Shown here piece by piece: positions 35,073 through 42,446 of a stretch of DNA of 64,000 bases. The DNA comes from RGIG8748 sp045544515. GTDB taxonomy: Bacteria; Bacillota; Clostridia; UMGS1810. The first letter of the stretch is position 1. Each line of letters opens with the position of its first letter. The DNA lies in assembly GCA_045544515.1 (NCBI GenBank), contig JAZPZD010000019.1, positions 62,001-126,000 on the forward strand, given 5' to 3'. A model generated the notes under the pieces. It made no database searches. It was not told where the DNA came from and saw only the letters and a list, made by a program, of their open reading frames with translations. The translations under genes were made by a program, and so were the position numbers.

Positions 35073-35795
35073 ATGAAATTTATTGTATGTGACAACTACG
35101 ATGAAATGTCAAACGAAGCTGCAAAAATCGTTGCACAACAGCTAAAAGATAAGAGTGATTCTACTCTTGGTCTTGCAACAGGCTCCACACCCATTGGCTT
35201 ATACAAGGCTCTTATTAACGAATACAAAGAAGGCAATATTTCTTTTGAAGATGTAAAAACATTTAATCTCGATGAGTACTATCCTATTTCCAAGGACAAT
35301 GACCAGAGCTACTATTATTTTATGAATGACAATCTGTTTTCTCATGTTGATATCGATTTGAAAAACACAGACATCCCCAATGGCGAAGCTCCGGACGCTG
35401 CCGCAGAGTGTGAAGATTACGAAAAGAGACTTTCTGCAGGTGACGGCATAGATATTCAGATACTCGGTATTGGTCAAAATGGTCACATTGGTTTTAACGA
35501 ACCGGATGAGAGCCTGTTTATGAATACTCATCTTACAGGACTTACTCAAAACACCATAGAAGCCAATTCAAGGTTTTTCGCTTCTATTGATGATGTTCCC
35601 AAGTCTGCACTTACCATGGGGATAGGCTCTATAATGAAAGCAAAAAAGATTATTCTTCTTGCGTCCGGTTCAAACAAAAAGGATGCTGTAGATGCTCTCA
35701 AAAATGACAAAATAACAACTAACTTCCCCGCAACAATGCTCAAACTACATAGTGATGTTGTCATCATTTGTGACAAAGACGCATATAACAAATAA
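35073..35795 (+). CDS. nagB: Glucosamine-6-phosphate deaminase
   Basis: NagB converts glucosamine-6-phosphate to fructose-6-phosphate and ammonia, linking amino sugars to glycolysis. The 240-residue protein has the family motifs LATGSTPIGLY, FNLDEYYP, LGIGQNGHIGFNEP and LTMGIGSIMKAKK. ATG 35073 (MKFIVCDN) is used; an ORF extension to 35028 overlaps the kinase gene and lacks family similarity. A gaaaggga site lies before the ATG. No nagA deacetylase is present nearby. A strong terminator follows. Confidence 0.96.
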   Translation: MKFIVCDNYDEMSNEAAKIVAQQLKDKSDSTLGLATGSTPIGLYKALINEYKEGNISFEDVKTFNLDEYYPISKDNDQSYYYFMNDNLFSHVDIDLKNTDIPNGEAPDAAAECEDYEKRLSAGDGIDIQILGIGQNGHIGFNEPDESLFMNTHLTGLTQNTIEANSRFFASIDDVPKSALTMGIGSIMKAKKIILLASGSNKKDAVDALKNDKITTNFPATMLKLHSDVVIICDKDAYNK

Positions 35796-35811
35796 TCTTA
35801 TTATTCACACT

Positions 35812-35839
35812 AAAAAGCCCGGATTTTTCCGGGCTTTTT
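35812..35839 (+). terminator. Terminator after nagB, copy 1 of a direct repeat
   Basis: A 12-bp G/C-rich stem with an A-tract and T-tract (aaaaagcccgga / tccgggcttttt) lies 17 bp after the stop. The same sequence recurs in direct orientation at 36094-36119. Confidence 0.9.
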
Positions 35840-35913
35840 AGACTGTCGAAAAAGAACGCACCGCAAAGTGAATATAAAAAATTAATGCTCATTAGTACGG
35901 ATTATTGTAATCA

Positions 35914-36066
35914 TTACTTACGAGCTTTTTCTTTTATGTAGCTTTTGTCATAAATGGCAAAAGCTTGTATTTTACTCACTTTGCTTACTTCGTCATCGCT
36001 CATTGCCGTACCTTTGTACTGCCTGCTTCGCGCTTCCTCGTCTGCGTCCATTTTCGTTCGTCTCAT
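35914..36066 (-). CDS. Possible 50-residue small protein inside the repeat-bracketed island
   Basis: The ORF runs from ATG 36066 to TAA 35914 and encodes a highly charged peptide (many Lys, Arg, Glu, Asp; contains MDADEEARSRQYKG and AFAIYDKSYIKEKA). I do not recognise a family. The ATG directly follows the 3' arm of an 11-bp hairpin and lacks a Shine-Dalgarno. Its GC content is higher than in the flanking spacer. It may be a coding part of a miniature element or only an open stretch in a structured repeat. Confidence 0.35.
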   Translation of the reverse strand: MRRTKMDADEEARSRQYKGTAMSDDEVSKVSKIQAFAIYDKSYIKEKARK

Positions 36067-36093
36067 CAGCGTGTCGACTTTATCGACACGCTG
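36067..36093. repeat. 11-bp inverted repeat next to the second terminator copy
   Basis: A perfect stem cagcgtgtcga / tcgacacgctg with a 5-nt loop abuts both the small-ORF start codon and the terminator copy. The tgtcga core also occurs at the other end of the island (35844-35849). Confidence 0.7.
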
Positions 36094-36119
36094 AAAAGCC
36101 CGGATTTTTCCGGGCTTTT
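36094..36119 (-). terminator. Terminator after the YcdB/SLH gene, copy 2 of a direct repeat
   Basis: The stem aaaagcccgg / ccgggctttt is identical in sequence and orientation to the nagB terminator. It lies 18 bp after the minus-strand gene stop and can terminate that gene. Confidence 0.85.
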
Positions 36120-36137
36120 TACATCGCTTTTATGATT

Positions 36138-38192
36138 TTATTTTGAAAGATAATTGTACAGCATCATAGCTGCAGAGGCTCTTGTAAGATTGGTATCAGG
36201 GTTGAATTTCCCGCTTCCGTCCCCGTTTACGATACCCATACCGCACAAGATGGATATATAGCCTATGTTATTTTTGACATCGGAAAATTTGGGGATATAT
36301 ATGCTTTCCAGCTTGGCAACATCTTCGTAGCCAAGTGCTTTTATCAGCATAATACATGCCTTTTCCCTTGTAAGAGGATTTTTTGTGTCCTCATCTTTAT
36401 TAATGAGTTCTCTTCGCAGACCGTAATCATATGCAATCTTGTAGTTATAGCTGTCCTTCAGGATTATAGGTGTTGTACCATAGTCAAAAACTGTATTTAA
36501 AAGCGACAAAAACTCGCCTATGTTGATTGTTTTGTCGGGTTCAAACTTTCCACCGGAAAAGCCTATTGCGAACCTTTTGAGAGTGTTTATTGCATCCTTG
36601 GCATAATGACCGTCAATGTCTGTGTAATCCTCGATAGCCTCTTCTGTGCTGCTAACCGCCATTTCGCCGGTTAAAGCATCAAGCTTTATATAGTGGTTAT
36701 CAAACATGTACACACCGACTGCTTGATATGCCTTTTTTTCTTTGTCATATGAACGGACATATTTCAAAGTGTATTCATACTGTTCAAAAAGGCACTTGTG
36801 TATCATATACGGCGATATGACATTTTCGTTTTTGGGAAAATTAATGTTGTCGTGATTTATATTAAATGAGTTTACAAGACCGTCCTTTTTGCTTATGGTT
36901 ATCCTTATTTCGTTCTGGGGACACAAAATACCGTTTACCTGGCGTTTATAGGTCAGAGAGCCGTTTTTGCTATCAGCAAGAACATACATATCTTTTTCGT
37001 TTTCAAAATATTTCTTTGCAAGCTCATTAACCTTTGATTGAGCTATTTTTTCTGCCTCTTCATCTGTGACGGTGTCCGGATTGGAATTGTTTTTGTGTCT
37101 GTAATAGTAGATAATCTCCCCGGTCTTTGCATTGCAGGAAACATTTGCACTTTCACCTTCGATATCGGAATAAAAGGTCATATTATACAAATACTTTCCA
37201 TCCTCGTAAAAATCGCTATTTACAGTGCTGTTTTTAAGCACGAGATTCCGGTCGATAGAAAGAGCTTTGTTTTCTCGGACAAGCTTTTCCGCTTCTTTTA
37301 GCCCTATAAGGCCGTTTACCTCGTTTATTTCGGCTCTTTCTGCATCGGAAAATATTATCTTGTCCGAAGCTGATTCATCTCGTGCCAGCCCCGAAGCTGC
37401 CGAGTTTTTCAGACCGACTTCGCCATATACACTATACAAGTCGGGTGTAAAAACTTCGCCATCTGTTGCGCGTATGTATGTGTTGTATTCTGCTGACGGA
37501 ATGTACATCAAAGAAGCAGATTTGCTTTTTTCTGTGTTATAGGAAATTTCATACACAAGATTAAGAGGCATCTTTTGAGTGTAATGCTCTATTGCCTCGT
37601 CTTTGGTCAAAAACTTTTCGTCATTGAATTCAATATTTGGTGTGTAGTTGATGTAAAAACTGCGAAGTGTTTTTCCGTCTGCGGATATGGTAATATATCC
37701 GGTATCTTCGTATACATCTACTCCATTATGAGTGCGTTGCACATTAAAGGTGTATTCCTTGGAATACAGTTCGTCATACCTGGGTGCAATAATGCGAATT
37801 TTATCTCTTAGTTTCGGATTGAGTGTGTATATATGCTCTTGTGCGTATAATATTGCTTCATCAGAGGTCATTTTGTTAACTGTTGGTTTTTGGTCATAGC
37901 TTGAATTTTCGTCCGAAAAAGAATAGTTTGTAATTATGTCCTCGTCGTTTATCACAACACGCAAACGGATGTATTTATCACCGCTGGTTTCCCATACAAA
38001 GCGGTAGGTATCTTCGAATTCTGTTGTGCTTTTTTCGCTTGTAAAGTTTTCAAACAAATCTGTCGGCATTATTCTTGATTTGACCGACGACAGTGCTTTT
38101 TCTATGGTATTATCCTCTTTAACAGTATCTGCAAACACAACGCTTGTAAAGAGCATCAAAATGCATACCACAAAAGATATAACTCTTTTCAT
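36138..38192 (-). CDS. Secreted YcdB/YcdC-repeat and SLH domain protein
   Basis: This protein of about 684 residues has a signal peptide (cleavage after VFA near residue 21). Two or three YcdB/YcdC-type (DUF4901-like) repeats span about 30-500, with the recurring DEAILYAQEH / DEAIEHYTQK / KEAEKLVREN / EEAEKIAQSK pattern that marks each repeat. C-terminal S-layer homology domains span about 525-684 (FSGGKFEPDKTINIGEF, FSDVKNNIGYISILCGMGIVNGDGSG shortened). SLH domains bind pyruvylated wall polymer, so the protein is wall-anchored. ATG 38192 follows AGGAGG by 7 bases. It is the last gene after sigma, anti-sigma and stalk proteins. Function unknown. Confidence 0.85.
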   Translation of the reverse strand: MKRVISFVVCILMLFTSVVFADTVKEDNTIEKALSSVKSRIMPTDLFENFTSEKSTTEFEDTYRFVWETSGDKYIRLRVVINDEDIITNYSFSDENSSYDQKPTVNKMTSDEAILYAQEHIYTLNPKLRDKIRIIAPRYDELYSKEYTFNVQRTHNGVDVYEDTGYITISADGKTLRSFYINYTPNIEFNDEKFLTKDEAIEHYTQKMPLNLVYEISYNTEKSKSASLMYIPSAEYNTYIRATDGEVFTPDLYSVYGEVGLKNSAASGLARDESASDKIIFSDAERAEINEVNGLIGLKEAEKLVRENKALSIDRNLVLKNSTVNSDFYEDGKYLYNMTFYSDIEGESANVSCNAKTGEIIYYYRHKNNSNPDTVTDEEAEKIAQSKVNELAKKYFENEKDMYVLADSKNGSLTYKRQVNGILCPQNEIRITISKKDGLVNSFNINHDNINFPKNENVISPYMIHKCLFEQYEYTLKYVRSYDKEKKAYQAVGVYMFDNHYIKLDALTGEMAVSSTEEAIEDYTDIDGHYAKDAINTLKRFAIGFSGGKFEPDKTINIGEFLSLLNTVFDYGTTPIILKDSYNYKIAYDYGLRRELINKDEDTKNPLTREKACIMLIKALGYEDVAKLESIYIPKFSDVKNNIGYISILCGMGIVNGDGSGKFNPDTNLTRASAAMMLYNYLSK

Positions 38193-38215
38193 AACATAAC
38201 CTCCTTTTTGCAAAA

Positions 38216-38245
38216 AAGCTGCCACGATATTTGTCGTGACAGCTT
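38216..38245 (-). terminator. Terminator/attenuator between stalk-domain and YcdB/SLH genes
   Basis: A 12-bp stem with one mismatch (aagctgccacga / tcgtgacagctt) is followed on the minus strand by six T. It lies only about 24 bp before the next start codon, so read-through would be needed for the YcdB/SLH gene, which has no clear promoter of its own. Confidence 0.8.
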
Positions 38246-38254
38246 AATGATTAA

Positions 38255-39223
38255 TTATTCAGCTATTCTTACAGCGTATGCAGCTCTCTGCATAGGAATG
38301 CTTCTTGTTGCAGCCATAGATGCTACTACAGATATCTTTGTTCCTACTGCAAAAGAGGAAATATCTGCATCTGTGCCATCGAGTGCTATAAGAAGAGTTT
38401 CGTCGGAAAGATTAAATGCTGTCTGTGTTAAGGGGTCATTTGCATCACCTATTACTATCTGGCAAGCATTTTCGTCATTTATTACTTCGCATACTGTGCC
38501 GTTTACTACCTCTGCCATATCAGCTAACAGTGTGATTTCGAGAGCATTTGTAATAGGCGGAATGCTCATTGTCATAAAATCGTCATATACAACATTAAGA
38601 AGTTGTCCTTTCTGGATATCTTCAAGCTTTATTAAATTGCCTTCAGAATCTTTTATAACAGTATTTGCACTGACATTTGCAAGAACATCACCGCGAACTA
38701 TATCAGTAAGAACACACAAGCCTTCAACTTCTTCGTTGAAAACAACAGTAGCTGTAACCTTTTCCTGGTTAACTTCAGAGTCAGTTGATGCAATGTAGAG
38801 TGTGCCATTTTCGATTTCTGCAAGGCAAGGAAGAATTTCCTTGGCAAATGCTACAGGTACATATGTAGTTCCGTTATCAACAAAGGGTGCTTTGCCAAGT
38901 TTAATAGGTGCTGTTTTTGCCATTGTGTAGCCGTCTTCATATACATTGAAAGTAAAGTAAAGGGGCATTTTTTCGATAATTACTGTGTTTGAAGCACCGT
39001 CCCAACCAACATTAAATCCAAGTGCTTCGCAAACCTTACGAACAGGTATCATAACAAATCCGTCTGCATCTCTGTAATAGGTTGCATCAATCTTTGCATC
39101 GTTTACATAGATTTCGTTTGTCTGGGGTGCTTCGCTGATAAGCATAATATCATCAGCAAATGCCAATGTTGTAAGTGCCAATGCACATACAAGAACTGCT
39201 ACAAGTAATTTTTTGATTTTCAT
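38255..39223 (-). CDS. Secreted stalk domain (copper amine oxidase N-like) protein
   Basis: This 322-residue protein has a signal peptide (about 1-23, cleavage after AFA). A copper amine oxidase N-terminal-like stalk domain covers about 30-155, with the hallmark pattern VNDAKIDATYYRDADGFVMI shortened here, VPVRKVCEALGF, TYVPVAFAKEIL and a WDGASNTVII strand. The rest (about 160-322) is beta-rich and unassigned. Despite the domain name there is no amine oxidase. The gene follows the anti-sigma gene by 23 bp and is co-transcribed with it. A surface role is likely. Confidence 0.82.
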   Translation of the reverse strand: MKIKKLLVAVLVCALALTTLAFADDIMLISEAPQTNEIYVNDAKIDATYYRDADGFVMIPVRKVCEALGFNVGWDGASNTVIIEKMPLYFTFNVYEDGYTMAKTAPIKLGKAPFVDNGTTYVPVAFAKEILPCLAEIENGTLYIASTDSEVNQEKVTATVVFNEEVEGLCVLTDIVRGDVLANVSANTVIKDSEGNLIKLEDIQKGQLLNVVYDDFMTMSIPPITNALEITLLADMAEVVNGTVCEVINDENACQIVIGDANDPLTQTAFNLSDETLLIALDGTDADISSFAVGTKISVVASMAATRSIPMQRAAYAVRIAE

Positions 39224-39246
39224 AATAAATTTCCTCCGTTTGTTTT

Positions 39247-40158
39247 TTATTTTAATAAATTTTTTAAAAACATTTCAAATTCGTTTTCTGTAAGCCCAAA
39301 TGATGTTATAGTAACACAAGCATTGCTGTATTCGAAATATGCACTGATATTAATGTTATCATTAATTCTTTTTACCGTAACGCCGTTTATGTCATAAACC
39401 AAATCAAAAACAAATTGTTCGTTCTTTTGCGTAGTGGTATTAAGCGTAAGTATTTTTTCGGGATTGGTGCTGTCCAAAGCTACAAACTGAATCAAGTCAT
39501 CTTCAATCTGATTGTCCGAAGCGTTTTCTTGCAGCGAAACAAACTCCGGAATATCAAATGCCATACCTAATGGCAATGACGAAGTAAAATTCAAACCCTC
39601 TATACCAAGATACTCAAAATACTTTTGAACAGGCATTTGTATATTGACATATTCATCATCGGCTGCCGATTTTCTGCTAAAAGCTACTGCAGCACCCGAC
39701 GATGCTTTGAGAGTTTGTTGCTCGATACCTGTGTCTTCGACATAGTTTTCTTCCAATGGCGAAAAGGTATCATTACCTACAGTTTCGTCTGTTAGCAAGG
39801 GGGTCTCTGTCTTGACAATAGATGGTTCTTGTGAAACAGTCGTATTTTGTGCATCAGGTACATATACCTTGGCGTCAGTTGGCTTTTGTGTAATATTGTC
39901 ATTGGGAACATTAGCTTTTTCCTTGTGAATTGGCTTGGTAACCTTTTTGGAAATCTGCACATCCGGTTTATTGACATTTTTATCTAGTGCCGGATATATA
40001 CTTAACGAGAAAACCAAAAGAAGTGCTGCTGCACAAAGCGAAGCATACTTATAATTAAATATCGGTCTTCTTTGGGCTTTTTCAAATATTGTGTCAATTA
40101 AATTTCTGTCAGCAGATATGTTTTCGTTTGCAGATTTATACAAATCTTTAAAATTCAA
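39247..40158 (-). CDS. Membrane anti-sigma factor-like protein (DUF4367-like C-terminus)
   Basis: This 303-residue protein has a cytoplasmic N-terminus of about 35 residues, one transmembrane helix (about 38-57) and a large extracytoplasmic part. The outer part has a Thr/Pro/Lys-rich linker (about 60-160) and a C-terminal domain of about 100 residues like DUF4367. It overlaps the sigma gene by 11 nt, the classic sigma/anti-sigma arrangement. The zinc anti-sigma motif HxxxCxxC is absent, so it is not a ZAS-type factor. Signal and release mechanism are unknown; the RseP-like protease encoded 2.3 kb upstream is one candidate (inference). Confidence 0.75.
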   Translation of the reverse strand: MNFKDLYKSANENISADRNLIDTIFEKAQRRPIFNYKYASLCAAALLLVFSLSIYPALDKNVNKPDVQISKKVTKPIHKEKANVPNDNITQKPTDAKVYVPDAQNTTVSQEPSIVKTETPLLTDETVGNDTFSPLEENYVEDTGIEQQTLKASSGAAVAFSRKSAADDEYVNIQMPVQKYFEYLGIEGLNFTSSLPLGMAFDIPEFVSLQENASDNQIEDDLIQFVALDSTNPEKILTLNTTTQKNEQFVFDLVYDINGVTVKRINDNINISAYFEYSNACVTITSFGLTENEFEMFLKNLLK

Positions 40159-40639
40159 AATCCGATCCTCCCTCCAATATACTTTTTAGCATTTCCCTGC
40201 CTCTGTGCAGTTGCGATTTGACAGTGGATTCTTTAGAATTCAGCAACTTGGCAATATGTTTTACTGACAAATCTTCGTAGTAAAACAAATGGATAACTAA
40301 TCGGTATTTTTTTGGGAGCTTTGCAACAGCATAATATATGTCCTCTTGTTCGGGAATTTCAAAAGCTATATCTTCGGTAAGAGGTACTGTCTTTTTTACA
40401 AAACTTTCCGTAAAAGTACTTTTGCTGCAATTTATTGTTACCCTGATAAGCCAAGCCTTGATATGTTCTTCGCTTTCAAACTTTTTATCAGTTTTTATGT
40501 ATCTCAAAAACACTTCCTGCAGGACATCGTCTGCACGGTGTGCATTTTGCGTTTGAGAATATGCAAGTCTGTAAACAGTGTCAAAATACTTTTCAACCAT
40601 TTCATGCTTTAAAACGCTGTCATCAAACGTTTTGTGCAT
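40148..40639 (-). CDS. ECF-type RNA polymerase sigma factor
   Basis: This 163-residue sigma-70 family protein has only region 2 (about 10-80: AYSQTQNAHRADDVLQEVFLRY shortened) and region 4 (about 100-155: LPKKYRLVIHLFYYEDLSVKHIA and SKESTVKSQLHRGREML), the ECF form. ATG 40639 follows AGGGAGGG by 8 bases, and an upstream extension to 40693 runs through its promoter. It overlaps the anti-sigma gene. An ECF-like promoter lies about 25 bp upstream, so autoregulation is likely. Likely targets include its own operon with the stalk and SLH proteins. Confidence 0.9.
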   Translation of the reverse strand: MHKTFDDSVLKHEMVEKYFDTVYRLAYSQTQNAHRADDVLQEVFLRYIKTDKKFESEEHIKAWLIRVTINCSKSTFTESFVKKTVPLTEDIAFEIPEQEDIYYAVAKLPKKYRLVIHLFYYEDLSVKHIAKLLNSKESTVKSQLHRGREMLKSILEGGSDFEF

Positions 40640-40663
40640 GTGAAATTCCCTCCCTTCACACAT

Positions 40664-40692
40664 AATACTTTTTAAGAAACAAAAAGGTTGCA
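40664..40692 (-). promoter_or_regulatory. Possible ECF-sigma autoregulated promoter
   Basis: On the minus strand TGCAAC (40687-40692) and AGTATT (40664-40669) are spaced 17 bp apart. The AAC-type -35 and GTAT-type -10 resemble ECF promoters of Bacillota more than sigma-A promoters. Confidence 0.45.
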
Positions 40693-40714
40693 AAAAAATA
40701 TTATTTTTTTAAAA

Positions 40715-40746
40715 AAGGCGGAAAGAAAGCCTTTCATTTCCGCCTT
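40715..40746 (-). terminator. Terminator after RNase J gene
   Basis: The stem aaggcggaaa / tttccgcctt with an inner gaaag/ctttc pairing is followed on the minus strand by a T-run. It separates the pyrH-to-rnj run from the sigma operon. Confidence 0.85.
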
Positions 40747-40756
40747 ATTTTAAGCA

Positions 40757-42421
40757 TCAAACTTCCATAATTACGGGCAAAATCATCGGTTTTCTCTTGG
40801 TTTCTGCATAAAGCCTTTCAGAAACCTTGCTCTTTATGTTAGTTTTAATACTATTCCAATCTCTGATGTTATTTTTCTCACAATTTTCAAGGCAAGCCTT
40901 TGCAATAGAACGAACCTCTTCCATCAGGTTCTCGGACTCTCTTACATACACAAAGCCTCTGGATATAATATCCGGTCCTGCTACCACATAACCATTTTCT
41001 GCTTCGATGGATACAACAATTACTATAAGACCGTCTTCTGCAAGATGCTTTCTGTCGCGAAGTACAATGTTTCCAACATCGCCTACACCCAATCCGTCTA
41101 CAAAAACTCTGCCGGACTGAACAGTTTCCGTTGTCTTTGTACCGGAATTGGTGATTTCCAGAACCTTGCCGTTCTCCAGAATAAAAATATTGTTTTTGTT
41201 AATTCCCATAAGCTGTGCCAGTTCGGAGTGTTTCATAAGATGCTTGTATTCACCATGAACAGGTATAAAATATCTGGGCTTGGTAAGGGCAAGAATCATT
41301 TTTAATTCTTCCTGGCAAGCATGACCGGAAACATGAACATTTGCCTCTCTCTCGTGGATGACTTCAGCACCTTTTTTGCAAAGTTCGTTTATTACATTGG
41401 AAACAAACTTTTCGTTTCCGGGGATTGGATTTGCCGAAACAATGACCAAATCACCCGAGGTAATGTCAACCTTGCGGTGTTCGTTGTACGCCATTCTATA
41501 GAGTGCACTCATAGGTTCGCCCTGACTTCCGGTTGTTATGATAACAAGCTGATTGGGTTGGTATTTTTTGATATTATCTATATCTATGAGTATATCGTTG
41601 TATAGTTTAAGATAGCCAAGAGTTGACGCAACCTCTATCAGATTGAGCATACTTCTGCCCGACACCGCAACCTTTCGCCTGTTTTCGTGTGCGGCATTAA
41701 TAATCTGCTGAATTCTGTGTACATTTGATGCAAAAGTTGCTACAATAATACGCTTTTTTGTACTTTTAAAAACATTGTCAAAGGTATGTCCTACAAGTCT
41801 TTCCGACATTGTAAATCCGGAACGCTCGGCATTAGTACTGTCGCTCATAAGAGCAAGTACACCGCGTTTGCCAAGTTCGCCAAGTCTTGTCAAATCTATC
41901 ATTTCGCCGTCTATGGGTGTAGAGTCGATCTTGAAATCGCCTGTATGAATTACCACGCCAAGCGGTGTGTGTATTGCGAGAGCTACCGCATCTGCAATGG
42001 AATGATTTGAGCGAATAAACTCCACCCCAAAGCTGCCGAGCTTTAGTGTGTCTCCGGGATGAACGATATTAAGTTTGCTCCCCGACAAAAGATTGTGTTC
42101 CTTGAGCTTGTTCTGCACAAGACCCAAAGTAAGATTTGTACCATATACAGGTACATTTATTTCTTTTAACAAGTAAGGCAGTGCACCGATATGGTCCTCG
42201 TGACCGTGAGTAAGCACTATACCCTTTATCCTGTCACAGTTTTTTATTACATAGGAAAAATCAGGTATTACAACATCAATACCCAAAAGTTCCTCATCCG
42301 GAAACGCCATACCGCAATCTACTATCAACATATCGTTTCCATATTCAAAGGCGGTCATATTTTTTCCGATCTCATCCAATCCGCCCAAGGGAATAATTTT
42401 TAATTTTGCTTTTTTTGCCAC
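40757..42421 (-). CDS. rnj: Ribonuclease J
   Basis: RNase J is a metallo-beta-lactamase/beta-CASP nuclease with endo- and 5'-exonuclease activity in mRNA decay and rRNA processing. The 554-residue protein has the zinc motif THGHEDHIGA, the SNHSIADA and HTGDFKID motifs, the beta-CASP motif TTGSQGEPMSAL and SGHACQEEL. The C-terminal domain is present. The start is GTG at 42421 with a GGAGG site 6 bases upstream. It follows rseP by 25 bp and ends the pyrH-frr-uppS-cdsA-dxr-rseP run. RNase J1 and J2 cannot be distinguished. Confidence 0.95.
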   Translation of the reverse strand: MAKKAKLKIIPLGGLDEIGKNMTAFEYGNDMLIVDCGMAFPDEELLGIDVVIPDFSYVIKNCDRIKGIVLTHGHEDHIGALPYLLKEINVPVYGTNLTLGLVQNKLKEHNLLSGSKLNIVHPGDTLKLGSFGVEFIRSNHSIADAVALAIHTPLGVVIHTGDFKIDSTPIDGEMIDLTRLGELGKRGVLALMSDSTNAERSGFTMSERLVGHTFDNVFKSTKKRIIVATFASNVHRIQQIINAAHENRRKVAVSGRSMLNLIEVASTLGYLKLYNDILIDIDNIKKYQPNQLVIITTGSQGEPMSALYRMAYNEHRKVDITSGDLVIVSANPIPGNEKFVSNVINELCKKGAEVIHEREANVHVSGHACQEELKMILALTKPRYFIPVHGEYKHLMKHSELAQLMGINKNNIFILENGKVLEITNSGTKTTETVQSGRVFVDGLGVGDVGNIVLRDRKHLAEDGLIVIVVSIEAENGYVVAGPDIISRGFVYVRESENLMEEVRSIAKACLENCEKNNIRDWNSIKTNIKSKVSERLYAETKRKPMILPVIMEV

Positions 42422-42446
42422 AATTTACCTCCAAATTCTATATCAT

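Larger units (their letters stand above)
35840..36093. mobile_element. Candidate miniature element between two copies of a terminator
   Basis: About 254 bp are bracketed by direct repeats of the terminator sequence. The island has nested inverted repeats: agcttttg / caaaagct at 35940-35965, cagcgtgtcga / tcgacacgctg at 36067-36093, and gcaaagtga near 35863 against its complement near 35980. TGTCGA-containing ends face inward on both sides. It contains a 50-codon minus-strand ORF and no transposase. Insertion into a terminator with target duplication is one explanation; a structured RNA or plain repeat is another. Confidence 0.4.

Noticed and set aside
34256..35095. 279-codon minus-strand ORF
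   Set aside because: It is antisense to the kinase gene, which has clear APH motifs; the ORF has no recognisable motif and no ribosome binding site.
35796..36137. Complete insertion sequence or CRISPR array
   Set aside because: No transposase and only two copies of the direct repeat, 281 bp apart. It fits a miniature element or duplicated terminator instead.
38255..39223. Copper amine oxidase enzyme
   Set aside because: Only the N-terminal stalk-type domain is present; there is no catalytic domain or TPQ site.
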